This document shows, piece by piece, positions 22,159 to 34,446 of a stretch of 64,000 nucleotides of DNA. The stretch comes from Przewalskia tangutica (Eukaryota > Streptophyta > Magnoliopsida > Solanales > Solanaceae): the NCBI GenBank assembly GCA_029844215.1, contig CM056728.1:55095789-55159788 (forward strand). Direction: 5' to 3'. Below the pieces are notes generated by a model. That model was not told the origin of the DNA, made no database searches, and saw nothing but the letters and a program-made list of their open reading frames with translations. Both the position numbers and the translations under genes were made by a program. Within the stretch, counting starts at the first letter, position 1. Every line of letters begins with the position of its first letter.

Positions 22159-25100
22159 TGTCACGACGTTCGGGGCGTGGTGGTGCCTTACTCGGCACCC
22201 AGTAGTCATACATCGGAGAAATCAGCGGAATATAAAACAACGAGATATGAAACGGTATAAATAAGACACGATTTACGAGAAAAAGTTGCCTTTCGGCATA
22301 AATATATATAAGTACCCCAAGCGAGCGATTACATCCCAACCTTACAGCGGGTCTACGGACCTAGAGTTTAAAACAACAATGGCGGGACGGGGCCGCCATA
22401 CCACGAATGCAAATATCTACAACAACGAGGACCATACCAAAATGATAAGCCTCGGAGAAGCGGGCTTTCCCAGCAAGCGGTGATCCTAAGAGCGGGGATC
22501 AACGGTAGGAGTACCTTTACTGCGGCATGAGCGGCCCGAAGGAGGTCGATACAACAAGTACCAAGTATGTGAACCGAAAATCGTAAGCGAAATCATAGTA
22601 GTCTATATAAAGCAGGAGACATGTATGATAACCAAAACTACAGTTCACAATAAATAAGCAGTTATGTCAAGTCAGGGACTCACGCCCTCAAAGTCATCGT
22701 AAAACCGTACGGGGTAAGTATGAAGGCATAGCCAACTACTAAAACCCACAGTACAAACAAGGTCGTAAACTGTATCATGAGATCTGTCTAGACCGTCACA
22801 TGATCAAAGCTGGCCACTCGCCCGCAGTATCTAATGTGCGCGTCTAGCCACAGAACTTCCGTAGCTCGCATAGGCCAATCTCATAGGCCGCATGAGGTAT
22901 AACCCGCATCGAGGGTAGCTACTCCGGCGGCGTCTGGACTCGCCGTCGCGTAGCGCAACCGCATGACCACAAGGGCGCGTACTAACACGGAACTCCGCGA
23001 TTCCGCGCAGGCCATCTGAGACTGCATAAGGTATTCTCGAATCATAGGTCCAACGACCACTTTGAGTCTACCCGCGTCGGAGCGACTTAACCCCCGGAAT
23101 CATGAGTGATATAATATCAACATGACAGTTTTATCGTTAAACAACCTAAACACAATAAGGGAAAACCCCTCTACACAAACATCACAAGATACTAACTCAC
23201 GTAGCATCCTAACATGTTTACTTATCAAGTCAACAAGAAAGTATTACAAGACTATCACAAATCAATACAATCAAGTTATTCACACAAGGTACTTTCTACA
23301 TTATGCTAACAAGTTCGGGTTTTTAGCCCCAAAGTACTTCATGTATTACTCTTTTAAAAGATCCGTTCCTTTCACAAAAGTCACACAATACCCGTAGTAT
23401 AAAAAAATAGAGTGATTATCTTTTGAAGTAAATCGGAACACTTCTCTTTGTAAAATCAAGTAACAACATTCTTTTCCCAACGTTCAAGTTTGCCTAATTT
23501 CAATTACTCAAGTTTCTCATTTTCGAAAGGTTTCGTAGTTCATAGTTTTAATCCTTTAAAACAATTTGAGAAACATATACCTTATGTGTGAGTAGGTTAT
23601 TATTGTTCATAACAATCTTATTCTGATGAGCCATGATCTAGGAAATGTAATATCATTTTGTCTCATCTTAGCTCTATGCGGATGGAAGTTTCTCTTGGTT
23701 TTAATAATACATTATTAGTCAAAACATTTCCCTTTATTAAGTATTTCTGTGGTTTGTTCGACATTCATTCTGATCGGTAAAACATCATTCCTTTTGAAAA
23801 CCAGAAATACTATTTACTCACGAATGAGGTTTCACACTTTTTCACATTAGTATAATTAAGTCAAGTCTCTTATTTTCTTTAAACAATAAATCATTCTTTT
23901 TATCACTCTTAAGCCGTTATACCTAACTTCCCATAAAGCTAGTATAACTCTTAAGCTTTTTAAAACCAAGTGTTACTCTTAAAAAGGTTTCTTAATTCTT
24001 TTGAACTACTTCAGATTCTTTTTATTTAGGCTTAAGTCAGAAGACATTGCCGTAATTATTATTCAGGCTTAAGTCCGAAGACATTGCCGTAATTATTATT
24101 CAGTTAACACACGTACGACTACCGTACTATATACATATTCTTTTAAAATATCATGCTCAAGAGGATAGGAAGAATCACATACCTTCTCGGCGAAATCCAC
24201 CTGCCAAGTTGAATATGTCGCGCGCAAAGAATCGACCTATACGATCACGTCTATCAGCGTCTAGGCATCTTGTACAAAGCTCTAGCGGAGGGTTCGCTAT
24301 TCTATGGACATTTGGGCAGCACTTCCCTACGGTGAGCTACTCAAGTCTTTTGTGAAAGCAGTCTATGTAAATCTGATTCTATTATTCATCTTTTAAACCG
24401 CCTACTGATATCGATCAATTCTATTCTTCAATATCCTTCTAAGTATTAATACTTATTCCTATACTTCTACAGTACGTATATTCTAATTACAAAAGGAGGA
24501 TAAGGTTATTTACCTCGGTAAGCCCAATATTATCCTAGATAAAAGTCGCGCCTGAGCAAGGTTTAGCTCCTATGTTGCGCTCCGGTAGCTCCAAGAAAAC
24601 CTTAGAAGTTCTTGTGACTTCTACTAAGGACTAAGGGATTTGGGCTAGGGTAATTTGGGCATTATAACAATACTAGAAGGCAACATTTCTACCAAGGGAG
24701 GGGGGTAGTGTTTCGGCTAGGCTAGAGGGGGAGGGGTTGCTCTCGGCTAGAGCTTCTCAAAGGGGAGGGGTGTGTTTGGACGAAAACAACAAGAGGGAGA
24801 GGGAGGGATTTGAGACTTAGAAAGATTGCTCAATTTAGGATGAAATAACTCTTCAACAAGGGGGGTATTTATAGGTCAAGGGATGTGACCAAGGGCCAAG
24901 ATGGTGCCAAGTGCAAGGCAAGTGTAGGGTGAGGATTTAGGCAAGTGTCCTTGGCCAACTTGCACACAAAATATCCTACCAACTACATGACAAGAATGGC
25001 CATCCATTCGGCCCTAATGCCGTGTAACATCCATCAATGAGAGGGTGACAAGTGTCGCCCTCTCGTTGGTCCAACGTGTTGCGTCTCTCGGAAAAATCCG

Positions 25101-25527
25101 CAAAAATTAGAAATGGCATAGCCGGAATTTATCCTACGCGAGTCTTGTAAAACGTTTCGTCGGAAAACGACTCTAATCGGGTGTTGTGCACAAAGTGAAA
25201 TCGTCCAAGCCAACTAGGGGGGGGGTGACACGTGTCGCCCTCCTACTCGTCCAAAATATTCCATCTTCCGAAAATATCAACAATGGCCAAAATCTCGAAA
25301 ACAAAGTGGGCCCCACGTGACCATTTCCGAAAATAAAATTCCATAATTCTCTAATATTCCAAGAAGTCCGAATACCAAATCTGGGAATCCAATTCCCATT
25401 AACGAACCTTTTCTTCACAAAAGCGGAAACTTTTAGTGGAAAAATCACTCTTTCTTATTTCCACTTTCAATGTCGTATTCTCGTGCGTCGTCCTCGCATA
25501 CATACCCTTGAACTACGGGGTATAACA
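22159..25527 (-). repeat. 3' LTR of I
   Basis: Runs from TGTCACGACG to GGGGTATAACA. Compared with its sister at 27857 its first 50 bases lack several C residues of CCG, CCGG and CTG groups, for example TCGGGGCGTGG against TCCGGGGCCCGTGAC. A minus-strand TATA box lies at 24866-24873 and the G-box palindrome at 25223-25240. Confidence 0.93.
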
Positions 25528-25562
25528 TTCTCCCCTCCTTAGAAACATTCGTCCCGAATGTT
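25528..25562 (-). promoter_or_regulatory. Polypurine tract of I with adjacent hairpin
   Basis: Minus-strand purine run AAGGAGGGGAGAA (25528-25540) abuts the LTR. The inverted repeat AACATTCG/CGAATGTT lies at 25544-25562 with a 3-base loop. Confidence 0.85.
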
Positions 25563-25810
25563 CCTTCTAAGTCTCAAAACAAACAGGCGCCAGTATAGTC
25601 CTCACTGCTATACTTATGAAAACAACCATGCCACACCTGGTCACAACACAACAAGCGCACCTACTTAACTCCAAGTCCACGAGGAATCACCTCTAACACA
25701 AAAGCTCCTACTCGAGATCTTAAAAAGATACTCCCTTCGCCCCTACTCTTTACAAACGAATGATCACACCTATGCTCGTAATACATGCTCGTTTCTTCCC
25801 TTACTCGTCG

Positions 25811-25828
25811 TGATACCACTTTTGTCAC
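25811..25828 (-). other. Second copy of the LTR/PBS junction inside I
   Basis: TGATACCACTTTTGTCAC is identical over 18 bases to the authentic PBS/LTR junction of this element (27845-27862). It lies about 2 kb away, near the PPT end, with unrelated flanks. It may be a scar of template switching. Confidence 0.6.
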
Positions 25829-25859
25829 TTTGTCGCGAGCCTTGCTCCGACGACCCAAC

Positions 25860-26170
25860 AAATGGTACCGGGCTGCTTGCGATCCCTGAGGCATGCCCTA
25901 AGGCCCTTCTCAGGATGTGCCATACGGAGAGCCACGGTTCGGGTCTGTTCCTGTGGTAGAGGCTCTGGCCTCTTTATACGCTCAGCCCCCCGAAATCCAA
26001 ACACTGGCCCGAGGGTGAATGCGACACTGAGATTCACCTGAGTTCCTAACCTTGCCTGGTAACTCTTCCAGAAAAGAAACAGCCGCAACTTGGACTCCAC
26101 TGTCTGCCAAAGGTGAAGGTAGGCACCCCGTGCAGCCTTACACCCTTTCATGAAATAATCATCTCGCAAC
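25860..26170 (-). pseudogene. pol: Integrase fragment in I
   Basis: A minus-strand frame contains KSYQARLGTQVNLSVAFTL (about 26015-26080), which corresponds to the conserved integrase-core segment before the HPQTDGQ region of plant gypsy elements; the collinear part of A lies near 38130-38200. The match then fades into unrelated coding. The fragment sits between the non-coding domain and the PPT and has no neighbouring RT or RNase H. Confidence 0.65.
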
Positions 26171-26821
26171 TTACTACCGAGTACACGGTTTGACTAAAAG
26201 ATAAGATGGGCTGACCTCATCGGCCCGACTACAGGTCGAACGCATCCACGAACTCGTACAATGGTTAACTAAACCTGGGCCTAACACCCTCGTGACCCTA
26301 ACACAAAGCGGGACCACCACACTGGCCCCATCACTGCGGGCGTGGGTCGACCCGCGGCCTCGGACCCGGCAGCCCAGCGCAAAACACTAGCTCCCGATCC
26401 GGAACAATCTCACCGATCACGTTACGAAAACCTAAGCGGTCTTCTAGCTCAACTACCTATTTCATTTCACATCACTCGAGGATTCATCCCCAAAATCTCA
26501 CGTATACTATGCACCTCGATAAAGGGTCAAACACGAAATAATTCTTTTACCAAAGATGGCCTCGCCTCTAAGGTCTCTACGTATACATTCTAAGGCTCCT
26601 TTCTCTATCCCCAATCTTTCCGATTAACTAATCATGATTCCCAATCACGATTAACACAATGCTATCTGAAAATAATACCTAAGATATTCGCTACATATAA
26701 ATCTCTAAAGGGTTAAGGATATACTGTATCTACAGCACTTCCCACAGGTCGTTCTAGTCAAACCCGCCTGCTTTGTGTGCATGTGAGGAAGGTGATGAAC
26801 TATCAGCGATCACGAAGGTGA

Positions 26822-27652
26822 GTCTCTACATCCGCACCACCCGGTCGGACAATTCCTCGCAAAATGGCGGTGGCCGCAAAATAACAAGCTGAAGAAGCCA
26901 CGACACTCCCGCGATGACATCGACCACAGCGGCCACGCGAGGTAGGGGTGGCCTCACTGCAACTAACGCCCCTTCCTCTCCGCGACTGAATCCGACTAAT
27001 CGGTAGGTGAGTCTTCCTACTTGCATCCTTCCTCATAGAACATTCCTCGTCACATGGCCACGGCGGCGCGAGTAAAACAAGCACGGTGAAGAGCGACATC
27101 CCCGGGATGGCGCACATCGCGAACAACGAGAAAAAACTGAACTTCGGTGGAGGACACTCTACTGTGGCGGAGCGCATGTCTAATCTCTTCTTGGCGGTTC
27201 GCCTCGAAGTTACCAAATGATCACGCCAATCGGGCCTCTTCTGCGATCTTGGTTAATCTGCCGATCTCTACATCTCTCGGCCGCGCACATAATCTGAGCA
27301 TGGCTTTGGCTCATTCACGGTGAATAGCTACTTCTTCACAACCTTCTTTAGATAATCATCAATATCCTTGGTATCTGCGGTACATAAAATACTCCTGGCT
27401 GCCAGTCCTTGCTAATGTGGGCGTCTCCTTCAATCCATATTTTGACTCAATGAGTGGGCGAAGGTCGGATGTCATGGCGCGGATGAGGCTGCATTGTGCC
27501 AAACTCTGCTGCTGCTGGCGACGTCTCAGAACTCCCCGCATGAAGCATCACCCCAGGTGATGATTGGGCCTGTGCCCTTCTAAATCTCTGTACTCTCTAC
27601 TCGCGGACTCCTTTTGCCTTGCCATCTGGGCGAGTTACTGGCGCGGAGGCAT
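26822..27652 (-). pseudogene. gag: Degenerate gag of I
   Basis: Starts at a minus-strand ATG (27650-27652) reading MPPRQ and breaks at once. The clearest part is a nucleocapsid near 26840-26945: RCGRCHRGS in one frame, then ACYF and HRHFARNCP in another. A second, weaker Cys/His-rich block (CSRCAP, later RGHVTRN) lies near 27040-27145 and may be a tandem duplicate. The central part of Gag seen in B, A and T is not recognisable. No complete protein is encoded. Confidence 0.65.
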
Positions 27653-27760
27653 CACCGGTAAAGGAAAGGAATACGTTAGAGGTCCACTCATAACACGGCT
27701 CTAAAGCACGATCTCGAGTGAGAAGAATGGAAACCAATCCTAAATATCCTATAGCCTCCT

Positions 27761-27852
27761 GATTATTGGTGTGGTGCACAACACACCGATAATCAAGACT
27801 CTACTAGATACGGTCTGTAGACACTTTCCGAGGATTAACTGCTCTGATACCA
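27761..27852 (-). promoter_or_regulatory. PBS and leader hairpins of I
   Basis: The exact initiator-Met PBS TGGTATCAGAGC is at 27841-27852 on the minus strand. Leader hairpin 2 is at 27761-27794 with the same GATTATCGGTGTG arm and GTGCAC loop as B. Its 3' arm, CACACCAATAATC, turns the G-U pair of B, L and T into G-C, consistent with a kept stem. Hairpin 1 is also present. Confidence 0.75.
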
Positions 27853-27856
27853 CTTT

Positions 27857-30800
27857 TGTCACGACCCGTTCCGGGGCCCGTGACTGGTGCCTTACCCGGG
27901 CACCCAAGTAGTCATACATCAGAGAAATCAGCGGAATATAAAAAAACCAAGATATGAAACATTATAAATAAGACACTGTTTCTGGCCAAAAGTTGCCTTT
28001 CGGCATAAATATATATAAGTACCCCAAAGCGAGCGATTCATCCCAACCTTACAGCAGTCTACAGGACCTCAGAGTTTAAAACAACAATGGCGGGACGGGG
28101 CCCGCCATACCCTGAATGCAAATATCTACAACAACGGTACCATACCAAAATGATAAGCCTCGGAGAAGCGGAGCTTTCCAACGCTGAAACGGTGATCCTA
28201 AGAGCGGGGATCAACGGTAGGAGTACCTTTACTGCGGCATGAGCGGCCCCGAAGAGGTCGATCTGACAAGTACCAGTATGTGGCGAAAATCGTAAGCGAA
28301 ATCATAGTAGTCTATATAAAGCGGGAGACATGTATGATAACCAAAACTACGATTCCTGATAAATAGCGGTTATGTCAAGTCGAGGACTCGCGCCCTCAAA
28401 GTCATCATAAACCGTGCGGGGTAAGTATGAAGGCATAGCCAACTACTAAAACCCACGATACAAACAAGGTAAATCGTATCATGAGATCTGTCTGGGCGTC
28501 ACATGATCAAAGGCGGCCACTCGCGCGCGATATCTAATGTGCGCGTCTAGCCACGGAACTTCCGTAGCTCGCGTAGGCCAATCTCATAGGCCGCATGAGG
28601 TATAACCCGCATCGAGGGTAGCTACTCCGGCGGCGTCTGGACTCGCCGTCGCGTAGCCACAACCGCGCGTGACCACAAGGGCGCGTACTAACTGGAACTC
28701 CCGCGATTCGCATAGGCCATCTGAGACTGCATAAGGTATTCTCGAATCATAGGTCCAACGACACTTTGAGTCTACCCGCGTCGGAGGCGACTTAACCGGA
28801 ATCATGGTGATATAATATCAACATAGCGGTTTTATCGTTAAACAACCTAAACACAATAAGGGAAAACCCCTCTACACAAACATCACAAGATACTAACTCA
28901 CGTAGCATCCTAACATGTTTACTTATCAAGTCAACAAGAAAGTATTACAAGACTATCACAAATCAATACAATCAAGTTATTCACACAAGGTACTTTCTAC
29001 ATTATGCTAACAAGTTCGGGTTTTTAGCCCCAAAGTACTTCATGTATTACTCTTTTAAAAGATCCGTTCCTTTCACAAAAGTCACACAATACCCGTAGTA
29101 TAAAAAATAGAGTGATTATCTTTTGAAGTAAATCAGAACACTTCTCTTTGTAAAATCAAGTAACAACATTCTTTTCCCAACGTTCAAGTTTGCCTAATTT
29201 CAATTACTCAAGTTTCTCATTTTCGAAAGGTTTCGTAGTTCATAGTTTTAATCCTTTAAAACAATTTGAGAAACATATACCTTATGTGTGAGTAGGTTAT
29301 TATTGTTCATAACAATCTTATTACAGTAGCCATGATCTAGGAAATGTAATATCATTTTGTCTCATCTTAGCTCCTATGCAGATGGAAGTTTCTACTGGTT
29401 TTAATAATACATTATTAGTCAAAACATTTCCCTTTATTAGCGCTGCTGTGGTTTGTTCGACATTCATTCTGATCGGTAAAACATCATTCCTTTTGAAAAC
29501 CAGAAATACTATTTACTCACGAATGAGGTTTCACACTTTTTCACATTAGTATAATTAAGTCAAGTCTCTTATTTTCTTTAAACAATAAATCATTCTTTTT
29601 ATCACTCTTAAGCCGTTATACCTAACTTCCCATAAAGCTAGTATAACTCTTAAGCTTTTTAAAACCAAGTGTTACTCTTAAAAAGGTTTCTTAATTCTTT
29701 TGAACTACTTCAGATTCTTTTTATTTAGGCTTAAGTCAGAAGACATTGCCGTAATTATTATTCAGGCTTAAGTCCGAAGACATTGCCGTAATTATTATTC
29801 AGTTAACACACGTCGTCTCAGTACTATATACATATTCTTTTAAAATATCATGCTCGAGAGGATAGGAAGAATCACATACCTACCGGTGAAATCCACGCGA
29901 GTTGAATATGTCGCGTGAAGAATCGACCTATAACGATCAAATCGTCTATCAGCGTCTAGGTATCTTGTCAAAGCTCTAGCGGAGGGTTCGCTATTCTATG
30001 GACATTTGGGCAGCACTTCCCTGCGGTGAGCTACTCGAGTCTCTGTGAAAGCAGATCTATGTAAATCTGATTCTATTATTCATCTTTTAAACCCTTCTGC
30101 GATATCAGTTCAATTTTATTCTTCAATATCCTTCTAAGTATTAATACTTATTCCTATACTTCTGATGACGTATATTCTAATTACAAAGGAGGATAAGGTT
30201 ATTTACCTCAGTAAGCCCAATAATATCCTAGATAAAAGTCGCGCTGAGCAAGGTTTAGCTCACATGTTGCGCTCGGTGGCTCTAAGAAAACCTTAGAAGT
30301 TCTTCACAACTTACTAAGGACTAAGGGATTTGGGCTAGGGTAATTTGGGCATTATAACAATACTAGAGGCAACATTTCTACCAAGGGAGGGTAGTGTTTG
30401 GCTAGGCTAGAGGAGGGGTTGCTCTCGGCTAGAGCTTCTCAAAGGGAGGGTGTGTTTGGGCGAAACAACAAGAGGGAGAGGAGGATTTGAGACTTAGAAA
30501 GATTGCTCAATTTAGGATGAAATAACTCTTCAACAAGGGGTATTTATAGGTCGAGGATGTGACCAAGGGCGAGATGGTGCCAAGTGCAAGGCAAGTGTAG
30601 GGTGAGGATTTAGGCAAGTGTCCTTGGCCAACTTGCACCTGAAATATCCTACCAACTACGACAAGAATGGCCATCCATTCGGCCTAATGCGTGTAACATC
30701 CATCAATGAGAGGGTGACAAGTGTCGCCTCTCGTTGATCAACGTGTTGCGTCTCTCGGAAAAATCCATAAAAATTAGAAATGGCATGGCGGAATTTATCC

Positions 30801-31212
30801 TACGCGAGTCTTGTAAAGCGTTTGCGTCGGAAAACGACTCTGTCGGGTGTTGTGCACAAAGTGAAATCGTCCAAGCCAACTAGGGGGTGACACGTGTCGC
30901 CCTCCTACTCGTCAAAATATTCCATCTTCCAAAATATCAACAATGGCCAAAATCTAGAAAACAAAGTGGGCCCGCAAACGTAAATTTCTCCGTGGGCCCA
31001 GCGTGACCATTTCAAAAATAAAATTCCATAATTCTCTAATATTCCAAGAAGTCAGAATACCAAATGGGAATCCAATTCCGTTAACGAACCTTTTCCTTCA
31101 CAAAACCGGAAACTTTTAGTGGAAAAATCACCTCTTTCTTCCTTTCCAATTTCAATGTCGTATTCTCAAATGCGTCGTCTCGCATACATACCACGGAACT
31201 ACGGGTATAACA
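27857..31212 (-). repeat. 5' LTR of I
   Basis: 3356 bp. Runs from TGTCACGACCCG at the PBS side to CGGGTATAACA. Minus-strand TATA box at 30541-30548; G-box palindrome at 30885-30902. The sequence is collinear with 22159-25527 throughout. Confidence 0.93.
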
Positions 31213-31434
31213 GCCTTGTATTGTGGCGGGTTGTAAGGATTATGCATTCAATTATCGATGTATATATATATGCAGAAAGGCAACCGTTTTGGTTGGCCTA
31301 TTTTCTTTTATCTTGATCCATATCTATTTGTATGTTTAAGTTTTTATTTCCGCTGGTTTTCTCTGATGTTGTATCACTAGGGTGCCCGGGGTAAGGCACC
31401 AGTCACGGGCCCGGGTTCGGGTCGTGACATTGTT

Positions 31435-31747
31435 GGTACGGGTGAATCTGGTAGTTGGCTTTCGTACTTGCCCCGGTCAGTTGAGGATGCAGGGTGGATC
31501 TGGTAGCTATGCCTTCGTACTTGCCTCATACGGTTCTTTACCCACAGGTGGGATCTAGTGTTCATGTGTACTCCTTAGTGTTGCTATATCATAGACTGCC
31601 GGTAGTGAGGAAGGAATTCCACGGGCATGATTGATAGTATTGGCATGAGACCTATGGTTATAATTGAGTGATGACTTAGAGGGCGTGAGTCCCTGACTTG
31701 ACATGGCTGCGTATATGTTATGTACTGTAGTTGGCTATCATCCATGT
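31435..31747 (+). mobile_element. Element Y: third LTR segment
   Basis: Continues Y from the TTGTT target of Z. It contains two ATCTGGTAG/ACTTGCC repeat units and the phrase GCCGGTAGTGAGGAAGG, and ends at CATGT (31743-31747), the target of W. Joined to 52846 it reads through as in other LTRs (CATGTCTCCTGCTTTAT). Confidence 0.88.
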
Positions 31748-31789
31748 TGTTATACCCCGTAGTTCCAGGGTATGTATGTGAGAATGTAC

Positions 31790-34246
31790 TGTTATACCCA
31801 GTATTTCCGGAGTATGTACGTGAGGGCGTACGTACGGAAGTTTAGCCTTAAGGATAGGCCAAGTTCGAAAATTGTACACAACTCACTAATAGAATCGTTT
31901 CCGGAAGCGTTTCCACGACTTTCGTAGAAAATTCCGGCTATGTCATTTAGTATTTTTGCGGATTTTTCCGAGAGACGAAACATTTTGGACCAACGGGAGG
32001 GCGACACTTGGCACCCTCCAATTGGTGGACTTGAAATCGTCCATTTGGACGAAATGGACTAACATGGCACGTTTTTTGTGCCTTGTGCACAAGTCAAGGA
32101 GTTGGTAGGATATTTGTGTGGAGTAAATCTTCACCCTACACTTGCCTTGCACTTGTCTTAATCTTGGCCATTGGTTGGCCACTTCTTGACCTATAAATAC
32201 CCCGCAAGATGAAGAGTTCTTCATCCACAAATCTTTCAAGTCTTGAAAATCCTCTCCTCTCCCTTGAGCCTTGTTCGTCCAAACACTCCCCTCCCACTTG
32301 TGAAGTTTGGCGAGGCTACCCACTGCCTAGCCGAAATCTACCCCCTCCTTGGTAGAAAAGTTGCCTTCTAAGTATTGTTATAATGCCCAAAATACCTAGC
32401 CCAAATCCCTTAGTACTTAGTAGAAGTTGTGAAGAACTTCTAAGGTTTCATGGAGCTATCGGGCGTACAACTTAGGAGCTAAGCCTTGCTCGGATCGACT
32501 TTTATCTAGGATATTATTGGGCTTACAGGGTAAATAATCCTAACCCTCTTTTGTATTAGAGAATGCATCTTGTAGAAGTATAAGAATAAGTATTAAATAC
32601 TTAGAAGAATATTAGAATAGAATTGATTTGTCATCACAGTAGAAGGGTTTAAAGAAGAATAATTGAGCTGTACTCACATAGAATTTGTTTTCTGATGAAC
32701 TTATATAGCTCACCGGGTAGGGTTGTGCTGCCCGACAATCAAGTAGAATTGTGAACCCTCTGTTTAGAATAACCTTGAGTAGTCTAGACTTTGATAGATG
32801 TCTGTGACTATTATAATTTGATTCTCTGCGCGACATATTCAACTTGGCGGGAGGTTTTCGAGAAGGTATGTGATTCTTCCTAAGCATGATATTTTAACAT
32901 ATATATAGATGCGGTAGGCGTACATGTGTTAGTGAATAATAACTACGGCAATGTCGTTTGACTTAAGCTTTGAATAATAACTACGGCAATGTCGTTTGAC
33001 TTAAGCTGAATAATAACTACGGCAATGTCTTTTGACTTAAGCTGAATAATAAGAATCGATGCATTTCAAAGAACTCTTGAATCATTTTTAATGAGAAGAT
33101 AAATATTTGGTTTTAAAACAAAAGCTTAAGAGTTCTACTAGCTTTATGGGAAGTTAGGTATAACAACTTAAGAAAGATGAAAAGGAATTTACTTGTTTGT
33201 TTATAAAAGCCTTGTATTGATTTCTGTTAAGTGTAATAAGATTTGTTTGATAAGTAGACATATTATGATGCTACTGTGTTAGTGTCTTGAAATCTTTGTG
33301 TAAGGGGTCATTCTTGCTTTGTGCTTACGTTGCTAACAGTAAGTCAGTTGTCTTTATTATTGTATCACCTACCCTCGATTTGTTATCAGGGCTTGCCCAG
33401 ATCTTGGTCTATCGGCCTACGCGGTCTGTGAGACTATGCGGGCAGCGGTATGCTCAGGATTGATCATTCGGGTGTTTAGCACGATCACGGGGATTCTATG
33501 CGGTCTGTTGAGACTATGCGGTCTTTTGAGGCTATGCGAGTGCGGGAGCCTAGGCGGATCCGGGGTTAGCTGCCCCGATCACGAGGAATACCTCATGCGG
33601 TGCATGTGTGACCTATGCGGGCTGCGGAAGTCGAGGACTAGGCACGCGAGAATGATACTATGGGCGATTGCCGCTTGCCCGATCATTCGCGGCCTAGAAT
33701 AGACTATTCTGATTTTCCTATTCTTGTTGTTGTTTGTGATGTGGCACTATGTGCAATTGAACTGATTGTATTTGTGAAAAGGTTTTAAATACTTTGATTT
33801 CATTTAAGTACTTTATAGTTTCACATACTTGGTACTGTTATCTTGACCTCGCTTGGGGCTGCGTTAATCTGCCGCGGTAAAGGCAAGCGAGTGCTAGATC
33901 CGCGTCCTTAGGATCTTTTGCGTTGGTGTCGAGAGCTCCATCTTCTAGGAGGCTCTACTTTTGGGTATGATCTCCTGTTGTAGATAGTTTTATCTGATCG
34001 AGGGTATGGCGGGGCCACATCGCCATAGTTGTATATTTCCTTAAGTGCATGAGTCGTATTTATGCAGTTTGGGATGTAACTGCTGAACCATGTTTATTTA
34101 TATATGCCGAACGGCGACGTTTTCTCACATCAACTGTGTCTTATTTTAGAAACTGGTTCCTGTCTTGTTTGATATTCATGGTTACTACGATGTATGACTA
34201 CTTGGGTGCCGGTAAGGCACGATCCACGGGCCGGGCAGTCGTGACA
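31790..34246 (+). repeat. 5' LTR of A
   Basis: 2457 bp from TGTTATACCC to GTCGTGACA. TATA box at 32192. Three AACTACGGCAATGTC units lie near 32940-33030. A GAGGAATACCTCATGCGG-type repeat region is at about 33440-33700. The terminal module precedes the end. Confidence 0.93.
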
Positions 34247-34250
34247 AAAG

Positions 34251-34345
34251 TGGTATCGAGCGATTAATCCTCGGAAAGTGTCTACAGACCGTATCTAGTA
34301 GAGTCTTGATTATCGGTGTGTTGTGCACCACAATGTCGAGGAGGC
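34251..34345 (+). promoter_or_regulatory. PBS and leader hairpins of A
   Basis: TGGTATCGAGCG starts four bases after the LTR end. Hairpin 1 spans about 34281-34302. The 5' arm and GTGCAC loop of hairpin 2 begin at 34308; its 3' arm is damaged after CACCACAA, in a spot with other local indels. Confidence 0.75.
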
Positions 34346-34446
34346 TATAGGATATTTAGGATTGGTTTCCATTCTTCTCATTACGAGATCGTGCTTTAGA
34401 GGCGTGTTATAGGTTGGACCTCTAACGTATTCATTTCTATGTGATT

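Larger units (their letters stand above)
22159..31212 (-). mobile_element. Element I: gag-only LTR retrotransposon, inverted, inside Z
   Basis: Two inverted LTRs of 3369 bp (22159-25527) and 3356 bp (27857-31212) surround a 2329-bp interior. Read on the minus strand the order is PBS, leader hairpins, gag remnants, non-coding domain, a small integrase fragment, PPT. The target duplication is not exact: GCACT at 22154-22158 against GCCTT at 31213-31217, possibly altered by the indel noise of this region. The target lies in the end module of the Z LTR. Confidence 0.92.
18814..31429 (+). mobile_element. Element Z: solo LTR inside Y, split by element I
   Basis: Segments 18814-22158 and about 31213-31429 form one LTR of roughly 3.55 kb, starting TGTTATACCCCGTATTTCC and ending GGGTCGTGACA. 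It is flanked by exact TTGTT copies (18809-18813 and 31430-31434). No interior exists other than the nested element I, so it is a solo LTR. A TATA box lies at 19210. A palindromic GGTGACACTTGTCACC occurs near 19030. Confidence 0.93.

Noticed and set aside
22159..31212. Exact target duplication for I
   Set aside because: The flanks GCACT and GCCTT agree only partly; an exact duplication is not claimed.
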